In this document: piece after piece, positions 26,272 through 34,748 of the stretch
Position numbering within the stretch: position 1 is the first letter of the stretch
Layout of the letters: the number at the start of each line of letters is the position of its first letter
NCBI GenBank assembly: GCA_943788635.1
Contig: CALSRA010000046.1
Span: 1-46,039 of the forward strand
Length of the DNA: 46,039 nucleotides
Reading direction: 5' to 3'
Source of the DNA: an uncultured Alphaproteobacteria bacterium
GTDB lineage: Bacteria > Pseudomonadota > Alphaproteobacteria > UBA8366 > GCA-2717185
Position numbers and translations under genes: made by a program
Notes under the pieces: model-generated
Told to the model about the DNA's origin: nothing
The model's input: only the letters and a program-made list of their open reading frames with translations
The model's database searches: none

Positions 26272-27159
26272 ATGGTGAGGTCAAAGGTGACAAAGATTCA
26301 AACGGTTACGGATGAAATCTCACGGGAGGTCTTTCAAGTCCTGCCGCTTTCGGACCTCATGGGCGCCGAAATTATCGGGCTTGACCTTAGCCAGCCACTG
26401 GACGATCGCACCCGCGACCAGGTTCACGATGCCTTCCTGAAGTATCAGGTGATTGTTTTCCGCGATCAGAAACTGACCAAGCAGCAGCAGGTCACATTCA
26501 CCGAACAATTCGGACCGCTGGAACGTCATACGCTGCGCAATCTGGGCACCAACGATATCCCGTTGGTGCATGTCGTGACCAACATGGACGATGACGGCAA
26601 GCTGCTGGGACGGGTCAGGTCGGAGAAATGGCACACCGACAAATCGTTTCGTCCGGAACCGTCGATGGCAACCATCCTGCACGCGGTCACGTTACCACCC
26701 GCCGGTGGTGACACGGTTTTTGCCAATATGTACGCCGGTTATGAAGCCTTGCCGGAATCGACGAAAGCCGAGCTGGCCGACGTCAAGGTCGTGCATAGCT
26801 GGGAACTGTCGCGCGAAAATATCGGCCGGGTCATGTCGGAACAGGAAAAGCGCGATGCGCCGGACAATGCCCACCCACTGGTCCGGACGCATCCGGAAAC
26901 CGGCCGGAAAGCCTTGTTCATGGGTATGCATGCTTCGCATCTGGAAGGCATGCCTATGGAAGACGGGCGGGCACGGATCGAGGCGCTTGAAGAACACGCC
27001 ACCCAGGAACGTTTCATATTCCGCCACAACTGGCGCGAAGGCGACGTCCTGATGTGGGACAACCGCTGCCTGCTGCACCATGCCGACGGCAATTTCGATA
27101 CGACGAAATACCCACGCGTCCTGCACCGGACCTGCCTCCGCGGCACGGCGACACGTTAG
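26272..27159 (+). CDS. TauD/TfdA family 2-oxoglutarate-dependent dioxygenase
   Basis: About 295 residues from ATG 26272; a GTG at 26287 is an alternative. Fe(II) ligands are H121 and D123 (KWHTDKSF) and H269 (WDNRCLLHHAD), followed by the 2-oxoglutarate-binding Arg (HRTCLRG). Also typical are FRDQKLTKQQQVTFTEQFGPLE and THPETGRKALFMG. The family hydroxylates taurine, 2,4-D, sulfate esters and other compounds, coupled to decarboxylation of 2-oxoglutarate. No sulfur-specific genes sit alongside, but the divergent MetE-like gene and the convergent SDR/HisD-like pair suggest a catabolic cluster. The substrate is not deducible. A second TauD-type gene is at 33035. Confidence 0.9.
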   Translation: MVRSKVTKIQTVTDEISREVFQVLPLSDLMGAEIIGLDLSQPLDDRTRDQVHDAFLKYQVIVFRDQKLTKQQQVTFTEQFGPLERHTLRNLGTNDIPLVHVVTNMDDDGKLLGRVRSEKWHTDKSFRPEPSMATILHAVTLPPAGGDTVFANMYAGYEALPESTKAELADVKVVHSWELSRENIGRVMSEQEKRDAPDNAHPLVRTHPETGRKALFMGMHASHLEGMPMEDGRARIEALEEHATQERFIFRHNWREGDVLMWDNRCLLHHADGNFDTTKYPRVLHRTCLRGTATR

Positions 27160-27168
27160 ACTGCGCTG

Positions 27169-27933
27169 TTACCCGATCGTCCAGCCACCGTCGATCAGTA
27201 ACGCCGCGCCGGTAATCATCGCCGCCGCATCGGAACTGAGGAAGACGATTGCGCCCATCAGGTCCTCCACCTGGCCAATCCGGCCCAGCTTGATCTTCGA
27301 CATGATATAGGCGTTCATTTCAGGGTCCTGAAGCGAGACCCGGGCAAGTGGCGTTTCGATGAAGGTCGGACCGATGGAATTGACCCGGATGTTATTTGGC
27401 GCGAATTCCAGCGCCATCGCCTTGGTCAGCCCTTCGATGGCAAATTTCGACGTGCAATAGACTGTGCGCTTCGGGCCGCCGACATGCCCCATCTGGGATG
27501 ACACATGGATCACCGAACCGGGCTTCCCGACCGCAATCAGCCCGTTCGTCACCGCCCGCGACACGAAATAGGCGGCACGGACATTCAGGTCCATGATCGC
27601 GTCGTAATCATCCGCCGAGGTATCCGCCATGGTCTTGGGGCGGTTGGTTCCCGCGTTGTTGATCAGGATATCGAAAGGCCCCGATGCTGCGATGGCGGCT
27701 TCTGTCGCCTCCGTATCGGTGATATCGAGCACAAGCGTATCGGCAACGCCGCCCGTCGCAACGATAGCATCCGCCGCGGCCTCGATTTCCGATCCTGTGC
27801 GGGAAATCAGGGTGACCGCGGCGCCGGCTTCGGCCAGCGCCGTTGCCGCCGCGAGGCCGATCCCGCGCCCGGCACCGGTAATCAGCGCCCGCCGGCCATC
27901 AAGCCGGAAGGAGGGCGTTTTCGCCAGTTCCAT
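27169..27933 (-). CDS. SDR family NAD(P)-dependent oxidoreductase
   Basis: Intact classical short-chain dehydrogenase, 254 residues. Nucleotide-binding TGAGRGIG (about residues 19-26), NNAGTNRP, Ser of HVSSQMG, active-site YCTSK with Lys four after Tyr, and the C-terminal TGAALLIDGGWT. DITDTEA at the adenine side suggests either cofactor. It lies six bases after the stop of the HisD-like gene, so the two are co-transcribed and translationally close. Pairs of HisD-like and SDR dehydrogenases are known in dihydroxypropanesulfonate breakdown, and other diols are possible. The substrate is inferred only. Confidence 0.9.
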   Translation of the reverse strand: MELAKTPSFRLDGRRALITGAGRGIGLAAATALAEAGAAVTLISRTGSEIEAAADAIVATGGVADTLVLDITDTEATEAAIAASGPFDILINNAGTNRPKTMADTSADDYDAIMDLNVRAAYFVSRAVTNGLIAVGKPGSVIHVSSQMGHVGGPKRTVYCTSKFAIEGLTKAMALEFAPNNIRVNSIGPTFIETPLARVSLQDPEMNAYIMSKIKLGRIGQVEDLMGAIVFLSSDAAAMITGAALLIDGGWTIG

Positions 27934-27939
27934 GCGCTG

Positions 27940-29249
27940 CTACTCCACCGCCGTTGCGTAGTCGACATTGCGGCCGCCATAACGCCGCACGCGGATGTTG
28001 GCCTGCTCGGCATGGCCAGCGAAGCCTTCCAGCATGCATAGCCGCGAGCAATAGGCACCGACCATGGCGCTCGCCTCATCCGTCAGAACCTTCTGATAGG
28101 TGCAGGTCTTCAGGAACTTGCCGACCCATAGCCCACCGGTATACCGCGCCGCGCGCTTGGTCGGCAGGGTGTGGTTGGTCCCGATCACCTTGTCGCCATA
28201 CGAAACGTTCGTCCGCGGCCCCAGGAACAGCGCGCCAAAATTGGTCATGTTGTTCAGGAAGTAATCCGGGTCGCTGGTCAGAATCTGGACATGCTCATAC
28301 GCCAGCCTGTCCGCTTCCTGCACCATTTCTTCATACGAATCACAAACGATGACGGCACCATAAGCGTCCCAGGAAGCCCGTGCGATTTCGGCCGTTGGCA
28401 GGATTTCAAGCAGACGATCTATTTCGGCCAGCGTGTCTTTCGCCAGTGCGTCGGAATTGGTCAGCAGCACGGCCGGGGATGTCGGTCCGTGCTCCGCCTG
28501 CCCCAGTAGATCCGTCGCACAAAGCTCCCCGTCCACGCTGTCATCGGCAATAATCAGCGTCTCCGTCGGACCGGCAAACAAATCGATGCCGACCCTTCCG
28601 TAGAGCTGCCGTTTGGCTTCGGCGACAAACATGTTGCCCCGGCCCGACCAGCATGTCGACCGAATCGATGGTTTGGGTTCCCAGCGCCATCGCAGCGACC
28701 GCCTGAATACCGCCCAATACGTAAATTTCATCGGCGCCGCCCATATGCATCGCGGCAACAATAGCCGGGTGCGGCCCACCCTGATGCGGTGGCGCGGTGG
28801 CAATGATGCGTTTTACGCCCGCGACTTTCGCCGTCACGACACTCATATGGGCAGAAGCAACCATCGGGTATTTGCCGCCAGGCACATAGCAGCCGACGCT
28901 GCTCACAGGGATATGCTTGTGGCCCAGCACGACCCCCGGCAGCGTTTCGACCTCGATATCCTGCATGCTGTCGCGCTGATGTTGCGCAAAATTGCGAACC
29001 TGCGCCTGGGCGAATTTTTATATCCTCCAGGTCCCGCTTCGCGACCTTGCCCATCGCCGTTTCGATTTGCTGTTCCGTAAGCCGGAAGGTTTCCGGCGCC
29101 CAATCGTCAAACCGCTGCGACAATTCACGAACCGCAACATCTCCGCGTCCGGCAACGTCGGCCAGGATGTCCTCAACGGTCTGGCGGACCTTCGCATCAT
29201 CTTCAGCCACATCTTCGGCTGCCCGACCTGTTTTCAGATATCTTGCCAT
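27940..29249 (-). CDS. Histidinol dehydrogenase family protein (HisD/HpsN-like)
   Basis: About 435 residues after removing two extra bases (runs at 28637-28640 and 29015-29019). Key family features: [28 protein letters not shown] (metal ligands), [17 protein letters not shown] with the catalytic His, and [14 protein letters not shown] with the C-terminal metal His. HisD makes histidine by two oxidations of histidinol; homologues such as HpsN oxidise 2,3-dihydroxypropanesulfonate. The gene is not near other his genes, and GTNHTLPT and the SDR partner fit the catabolic subgroup, so I do not call it hisD. It diverges from egtB across 174 bases with two 13-bp near-palindromes. Confidence 0.85.
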
Positions 29250-29341
29250 GTTTCTCTCCCTTGGAAATTCCGCTTAGGACATAGCATGCACCGTAACCCG
29301 AAGTGAGCGCCTTTCCGTCACATATTTCCTTCGTCTTTGCG

Positions 29342-29354
29342 TTGCATAGCGCAA
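29342..29354. promoter_or_regulatory. 13-bp near-palindrome, operator candidate, copy 1
   Basis: TTGCATAGCGCAA matches copy 2 at 11 of 13 positions and forms TTGC...GCAA arms. It lies between the divergent HisD-like gene (ATG 29249) and egtB (ATG 29424), centred 28 bases from copy 2. Confidence 0.5.
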
Positions 29355-29369
29355 TGCCATCGGCTAGCG

Positions 29370-29382
29370 TTGCGTAACGCAA
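29370..29382. promoter_or_regulatory. 13-bp near-palindrome, operator candidate, copy 2
   Basis: TTGCGTAACGCAA is a perfect dyad around a single central base. The 28-base centre-to-centre spacing to copy 1 is close to three helical turns minus a little, so cooperative dimers could bind the same face. No regulator gene is adjacent; the binding protein is unknown. Confidence 0.55.
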
Positions 29383-29423
29383 GCTGGCCCGCGGCTTGTC
29401 GGCATCATTACGAGACCTTTCCC

Positions 29424-30716
29424 ATGCACGGCACACAGCAGCACCCGGATGACACCCGTTCGGCGCTCCTGCAGCGGTTTCGGCTTATCAGGCAGACAAC
29501 GGAAAATATCGCGGCCCCTCTTTCTCCAGAGGACCAGCAGGTCCAGTCCATGCCGGACGCCAGCCCGACAAAATGGCATCTGGCGCATGTAAGCTGGTTC
29601 TTCGAAACGTTCGTGCTGGTCCCCTACGCGCCGGATTACACGCTGTTCGACGAAAAATTCGGCTTCCTGTTCAATTCGTATTATGAAGCTGTCGGCCCGC
29701 GGCATGCCCGGCCGCACCGCGGCATGTTGACCCGGCCGACCCTGTCCAGGGTCATGGCGTATCGCGCCCATGTCGACGAGGCCATGTCAAACTTCATCGA
29801 GGCGGCGGAAGACGAAGACTTCCGCACAGCGGAAGCACGAATCGAACTCGGCCTGAACCACGAACAACAGCATCAGGAACTGGTCCTGATGGATATCAAG
29901 CATATGTTGTCATGCAACCCGCTCGCGCCCGCCTATAGCGATCGCTACGCCGACGTGAAGTCAAATGCCCCCGCGCAGGACTGGGCGGAAGTTGCCGGCG
30001 GAATCGTTTCCATCGGCCATGACGAACACGGTTTTGCTTTCGACAATGAAGGACCGCGCCATGAAGTCCTGCTGCAGGACTTCCGCATCGCCACACGCCT
30101 GACCACCAACCGGGAATACATCGATTTCCTTACCGATGGCGGATACAGCAAGCCGGAATTCTCGCATATGGACGGCTGGGCCACGGTCACGCGCGAGGGC
30201 TGGGAGGCACCGCTATACTGGTCGAATCGCGACGGCGCCTGGCACATGTTTACGCTTGCCGGTGAGCGGGAAATCGATCTGGACGCGCCGGTCAGCCATG
30301 TGAGCTTCTATGAAGCGTCCGCCTATGCCGTATGGGCCGGGAAGAGGTTGCCGCTTGAAGCCGAATGGGAAGCTGCCGCCGATCCCTTCAACCTGACATC
30401 AGAATGCGAAACCACGGCAAACCTGCTGTCATCCAAAAATTTTGGGCCAACCCCGGCACGTGACGCCGATGCACCGGCCCAGATGATTGGTGATTTATGG
30501 GAGTGGACGGCCAGCCCCTACACGCCCTATCCGAATTTCAAGACACCGCCGGGCGCTATCGGCGAATATAACGGGAAATTCATGGTCAACCAGATGGTCC
30601 TGAGGGGCGGCAGTTTTGCAACGCCGCCAAGCCATATCAGGCATACCTATCGAAATTTCTTCTATCCGCACCAGCGCTGGGCCTTCAGCGGCATACGCCT
30701 CGCCGACAGCGGCTGA
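29424..30716 (+). CDS. egtB: Ergothioneine biosynthesis protein EgtB (sulfoxide synthase)
   Basis: About 430 residues from ATG 29424. EgtB couples O2, hercynine and a thiol (gamma-glutamylcysteine or cysteine) at a non-haem iron. Predicted Fe ligands are H52 (KWHLAH), H146 and H150 (LNHEQQHQEL). The N-terminal DinB-like part is followed by an FGE-sulfatase domain with HVSFYEASAYAVWAGKRLPLEAEWE, GDLWEWTASPY and MVLRGGSFAT. The hercynine-forming methyltransferase egtD, commonly adjacent, is not found within this window downstream or upstream. It converges on the 56-residue protein gene at 30729. Well supported. Confidence 0.93.
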   Translation: MHGTQQHPDDTRSALLQRFRLIRQTTENIAAPLSPEDQQVQSMPDASPTKWHLAHVSWFFETFVLVPYAPDYTLFDEKFGFLFNSYYEAVGPRHARPHRGMLTRPTLSRVMAYRAHVDEAMSNFIEAAEDEDFRTAEARIELGLNHEQQHQELVLMDIKHMLSCNPLAPAYSDRYADVKSNAPAQDWAEVAGGIVSIGHDEHGFAFDNEGPRHEVLLQDFRIATRLTTNREYIDFLTDGGYSKPEFSHMDGWATVTREGWEAPLYWSNRDGAWHMFTLAGEREIDLDAPVSHVSFYEASAYAVWAGKRLPLEAEWEAAADPFNLTSECETTANLLSSKNFGPTPARDADAPAQMIGDLWEWTASPYTPYPNFKTPPGAIGEYNGKFMVNQMVLRGGSFATPPSHIRHTYRNFFYPHQRWAFSGIRLADSG

Positions 30717-30728
30717 CGGTAGTCCCGG

Positions 30729-30899
30729 TCAGCAGTCGACCGGCGCTTCCGTATCCAGGACTTCAGCTTCAGGCGTATCATCGCCCTCTTTACGGGCTTC
30801 GGTTTTGGCGCGCTTGGCTTCCAGACGCGCGGCTTTCTTTGCTGCTTTTTCGCGATCACGTTCCATGCGTTCAAATTTGTAATTTGGCTTGCGCGGCAT
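30729..30899 (-). CDS. Small, highly charged conserved-looking protein (56 aa)
   Basis: Complete 56-residue frame starting MPRKPNYKFERMERDR and ending EAPVDC. The first part is strongly basic and helix-forming (REKAAKKAARLEAKRAKTEAR), the tail acidic (EGDDTPEAEVLD). A Shine-Dalgarno-like AAGGAAC lies six bases ahead of the ATG (complement of 30906-30912). Proteins of this form, beginning M-x-R-K-P-N-Y and rich in Lys/Arg/Glu, recur in alphaproteobacteria without assigned function; this is recollection of a pattern, not a search. Nucleic-acid binding is a guess. It lies convergent to egtB and downstream of the cold-shock gene terminator. Confidence 0.7.
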   Translation of the reverse strand: MPRKPNYKFERMERDREKAAKKAARLEAKRAKTEARKEGDDTPEAEVLDTEAPVDC

Positions 30900-31039
30900 T
30901 TTTGTTCCTTTCGCATGCAGCAGGGCAAATCATGACTGTCCGGCAAGACCTTTAGCCAACCGCTCAACCCTGATTTGCTCTGCTTCACAATAACAGCCGG
31001 ATGCAAAGCGCCTATGCGACGCATCGACCCTGACCCGAC

Positions 31040-31080
31040 TAAAAAACAAGAACCCCGGACGATGGTTTCGCCCGAGGTTC
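31040..31080 (-). terminator. Rho-independent terminator of the first cold-shock gene
   Basis: On the minus strand GAACCTCGGGC ... GTCCGGGGTTC forms a stem with one mismatch, followed by TTGTTTTTTAG. It is 47 bases past the stop of the cold-shock gene at 31127. Confidence 0.8.
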
Positions 31081-31126
31081 ATTCGCAGAAAGGCGATTGC
31101 GGCGTTACCGCCGCGCCCTTTCTATG

Positions 31127-31336
31127 TCAGTCAAGCGCAACCAGATTTTCAGCTGACGATTTACCGTTGCGGCCCGGAACAAGTTCATATTCCACTTTCT
31201 GGCCTTCACGAAGCGTCGACATACCGGCCTGTTCAACAGCGGAAATGTGAACGAACGCATCGTTCCCACCGTCGGTTGGTTCGATAAAGCCGAAGCCTTT
31301 TTGCGGGTTAAACCATTTTACTGTGCCTTCTGGCAT
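31127..31336 (-). CDS. Cold-shock protein, CspA family
   Basis: Intact 69-residue single-OB-fold RNA chaperone. The RNP1 motif KGFGFI and RNP2 motif DAFVHIS are intact, with [12 protein letters not shown] at the start and the [11 protein letters not shown] end of alphaproteobacterial Csps. It melts RNA structure at low temperature or stationary phase. The gene lies 107 bases downstream of the RhlE-type helicase gene on the same strand, and a second Csp gene lies 4.4 kb away at 35735. A strong terminator follows it. Confidence 0.96.
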   Translation of the reverse strand: MPEGTVKWFNPQKGFGFIEPTDGGNDAFVHISAVEQAGMSTLREGQKVEYELVPGRNGKSSAENLVALD

Positions 31337-31443
31337 ATCCTTACTCCTTGGGACTCAAACATTGGTTAGCATAGCGGAACTCGAGCGGCTGTTGGTCGTA
31401 CGAATTCGGTGAGTGGTTAATGTATCGCGAAGTTTCCGCCGCG

Positions 31444-32680
31444 TCACGCGGCCTGTTTCGCAGGACCGCGCCGAGGACGCCGGCGCTTTTGCTGCTGCGG
31501 TGGCCTTGGCTTGCGGGGTTCCTCGGCAACACCGATATCCTTGTGAAAAGGATGATCCTCCACGACCGCCAGACGCTGATTGGTCAGACGCTCGATTGCG
31601 CGAAGATATGAACGTTCCTCTGAATCACAGAAGGACAGTGCGATACCGCTGGCCCCCGCGCGTGCCGTCCGTCCGATTCGATGGACGTAACTATCCGGCT
31701 CGTTCGGCAACTCGAAATTAACGACATGCGTCACATCGTCGATATCGATACCCCGCGCCGCGATATCAGTCGCGACCAGAACCCTGACCTTGCCCTTGCG
31801 GAAATCCTCCAATGCCCTTTGGCGGGCATTCTGCGACTTGTTGCCATGGATGGCCTCAGCCGGAACGCCGGATTTACCAATTTTTTCCGCAACACGGTTG
31901 GCGCGATGCTTTGTGCGGGTAAAGACAATAACCCTGGCAAACTCCGGGTCTTCCAGCAGCTTCACCAGAAGCGCCGGCTTGTTTCCGGCCGGAACATGAT
32001 AGACCGACTGGGTGATCAGTTCGACCGGCGTCGCCGCCGGCGTTACTTCGATTCGCGTCGGCCGGTTCAGAATTTCTTCAGCCAGCTTGGAGACATCGCG
32101 CGGCATCGTCGCCGAAAACAGCAGCGACTGGCGCTTTGCGGGCATGGCGTTGACGATCCGTCGGACATCGCGGATGAAGCCCATATCGAGCATCCGGTCT
32201 GCCTCATCGAGAACCAGTGTATGGGTCTGATCAAGCTTGAGGTGCCCCTGTCCCATCAGATCGAGCAGACGTCCCGGGGTTGCCACCAGGACATCCAGGC
32301 CGCGTGAAAGCGCCTGCACCTGGGGGTTCTGACCGACACCGCCAAAGATGACGGTATGACGGATATTCAGGTTCTTGCCATAGGTCTTGAAGCCTTCGCC
32401 AATCTGAATCGCAAGCTCGCGCGTCGGCGCCATGACCAGAACAGAGGGACGGCGCGACTGGGCCTTTTTGCCGGCCGCAGCCAGGCGATGAAGAATGGGG
32501 AGTGCGAACGCAGCCGTTTTCCCCGGTTCCCGTCTGAGCGATGCCCAGAATATCGCCGCCTTCCAGCAGCAAGGGAATGGCCTGGGCCTGGATCGGCGTC
32601 GGTTCGAGGTAATTTTCGCTCTTGAGAGCACGGAGAAGCGGCTCGGCCAAGCCGAGTTCGACGAAACTGTTAATTGTCAA
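31444..32680 (-). CDS. DEAD-box RNA helicase (RhlE-like)
   Basis: About 411 residues after removal of one extra base in the run at 32521-32524, which falls exactly in motif I (AQTGTGKTAAF). Q motif: [15 protein letters not shown]...[10 protein letters not shown]. Motif Ia [20 protein letters not shown], Ib TPGRLLD, motif II DEAD, motif [43 protein letters not shown]. The C-terminal tail is short and basic ([19 protein letters not shown]), as in RhlE. It opens RNA duplexes in ribosome assembly and degradosomes. It lies 107 bases upstream of a cold-shock gene, a logical partnership at low temperature. Confidence 0.93.
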
Positions 32681-33034
32681 TTGATTGAACTTCCTTATTG
32701 CACCTGGAGGCGGGCATCTATTTGAAACGCCGTAACCTGATGGCTTTCAGCCCTGATTCCACGCGCGAATGGAAGCAGTGATTTTTTGGACCAGTCCCAC
32801 GAAGAAGCGCGCAACCGTCTGGAAAGACGGGCACGCCTAGCGCAATCGTGAGGTCCCTGATAAGGGTGAAATGGGCGCTTCGATGAAAAGTGTCAAGGAA
32901 ATTCGATAATTGGCGCGTCGCGACCGCCCATGATGCCACTGGTTGAGCACCGATTTGACGCTGTCGATTTCAACATGCGATGCTTTTTTCGCATCCAAAA
33001 GCATTCTGACTCGTTTCATTTCTGGGAGAGTATC
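32681..33034. other. 354-base stretch without a confident gene
   Basis: This lies between the divergent helicase (-) and TauD-type (+) genes. Several short overlapping frames look weakly coding, for example a plus-strand frame ending in HEEARNRLERRARLAQS near 32849, but none has a start with a ribosome site and a T6 run at 32782-32787 could hide a slip. It also holds the helicase promoter region. I see no known RNA. Confidence 0.4.
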
Positions 33035-33884
33035 ATGACGCTCCAAATCAAACCGTTGAGCAGCGCACTCGGCGCGGAAATTTCCGGTCTGGATCTGACA
33101 AAACCACTGAGTGACGAAGACCTCGCCGCCGTCAAACAGGCCTATATGGATTACCACCTCCTGTGCCTGCGCAGTGCCCCCCTGACACCGCCCCAGTTTG
33201 CCGCATTCTCCAAACAGTTCGGTGAACCGCAATTGCAGCTTGTCCGTCGCAGACGCGATGAAGAAGCGCCGGAAGTCGCGGTCCACGAGACTACTTACGA
33301 GAAGCCCGAAGACAAACCGGACGATATCCAGATGATCCGCCTGAGCGGCTGGCATACGGATGATTCCTTCATGGAGGAACCCTGCCGGTTCACACTATTA
33401 CAGTCGATCAAGATTCCTGATTCCGGCGGACATACGCGGTTCTGCAACGTGACACGCGCCTATTCAGAGCTGACAGACGACGAAAAGAAGCGACTGGAAG
33501 GCCTGAAAGCGGTGCATGATTACGATACCCGCCGCGCGCCTGCCCGCCCGACAGCGCTGACCAAGGCAGAAAAAGCGGGAAACACACGAAGTGACCCATC
33601 CACTGGTTATCACTCAGCCGGAATCAGGGAAAAAGGCGATCTACTATAACTTCAATCGCACGGACCGGGTCGTCGGCATGGAGCGATCGGAAAGCGATGC
33701 ATTGCTGGATTGGGTCGATGAAAAAATTACCCAGCCAGACTATCGCTATGAACATGAATGGCGTGTCGGCGACATCCTGTTCTGGGACAACCGTGGGGTC
33801 ATCCATTCCGTAAACATGGACTTCCCTGTCGGCCAGAAACGGATTCATCAAAGGGTCATGCTGAAAGGCGACCGCCCTGGCTGA
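33035..33884 (+). CDS. TauD/TfdA family 2-oxoglutarate-dependent dioxygenase (second copy)
   Basis: About 282 residues, from ATG 33035 with GGGAGAG seven bases ahead. H107 and D109 (GWHTDDSF) are Fe ligands; the distal His is in WDNRGVIHSVNMD, and a terminal Arg in HQRVMLKGDR binds 2-oxoglutarate. An extra G in the run at 33577-33579 breaks the frame; without it the sequence reads KAETHEVTHPLVITQPESG, a normal family segment. It leads a plus-strand trio with an SDR and a PhyH-type dioxygenase. The protein is only moderately similar to the copy at 26272. The substrate is unknown. Confidence 0.88.
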
Positions 33885-33963
33885 TCTCCGAACTGAAAGA
33901 ATAGCTTGCGCGGGAATTCATGTATAAAAGTGCAAGCGAAATAAAAATTCCAGGGGGGGAATC

Positions 33964-34730
33964 ATGAATCTTTTCAATCTTGAGGGACGCGTTGCAATTG
34001 TCACCGGCGGAAATGGCGGGTATCGGGCTAGGCATGTGCCGGGGACTGGCCGGTGCCGGCGCATCGGTCATTGTCGCCGCGCGAAATGCCGAAAAGGGTG
34101 CCAAGGCTGTTGCCGAATTGCGCGAAAGCGGCGGCACAGCGGAGTTTGTTCAGGTCGACGTCGACAATGAGGAATCCTGTCATGCCATGGTCGCATCGGC
34201 AGTCGAAAAATTCGGCAGGCTCGATATTCTGGTCAACAATGCCGGGATCAATATCCGCAAGCAGCCCGAAGAGTATGATCTGGCGGAATTCAAGAAGGTG
34301 ATTGATACCAATCTCAACAGCGCCTTCGCCTGTTGCCAGGCTGCCTATCCTGAAATGAAAAAGGTCGGTGGTGGCAAAATCATCAACATTGGTTCGATGA
34401 TGTCGATTTTCGGCGCGGAATTTGCCGCCCCCTACGCATCCAGCAAGGGGCGGCATCGTGCAATTGACGCGCGCCCTCGCCTGCGCCTGGGCCAAGGATA
34501 ATATCCAGGCCAATTCCATCCTTCCAGGCTGGATCGATACCGACATGACCAAAACCGCCCGGCAGGTTGTCGACGGGCTGCATGACAACGTGCTCGCCCG
34601 GACCCCTGCCGCGACCTGGGGCAATATCGATGATTTTTCCGGCATAGCGGTCTTTCTCGGCAGTCAGGCGTCCAATTTTGTGACCGGCACAGCCATTCCG
34701 GTCGATGGCGGTTTCTCGATCAAGGGCTAA
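33964..34730 (+). CDS. SDR family oxidoreductase
   Basis: About 254 residues after removing extra G bases in runs 34018-34020 and 34447-34450, which hit the nucleotide-binding loop (TGGNGGIGLGM) and active-site segment (YASSKGGIVQLT). Also present are NNAGINI, Ser of IGSMMS, and the typical end VTGTAIPVDGGFSIKG. A purine-rich GGGGGGAATC precedes the ATG. It is the middle gene of the TauD-SDR-PhyH trio, 79 bases after the dioxygenase and 18 before the PhyH gene, so an operon is likely. It probably oxidises an alcohol made or exposed by one of the dioxygenases. Confidence 0.88.
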
Positions 34731-34748
34731 TCTTACGGAAGAGACTCC

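Noticed and set aside
30616..30882. Plus-strand frame of 88 codons after egtB
   Set aside because: Ser/Arg-rich and overlapping both egtB and the better supported 56-residue minus-strand protein.
32837..33355. Minus-strand frame of 172 codons antisense to the second TauD-type gene
   Set aside because: The plus strand carries the Fe-binding H-x-D motif and a ribosome site; the minus frame has no recognisable domain.
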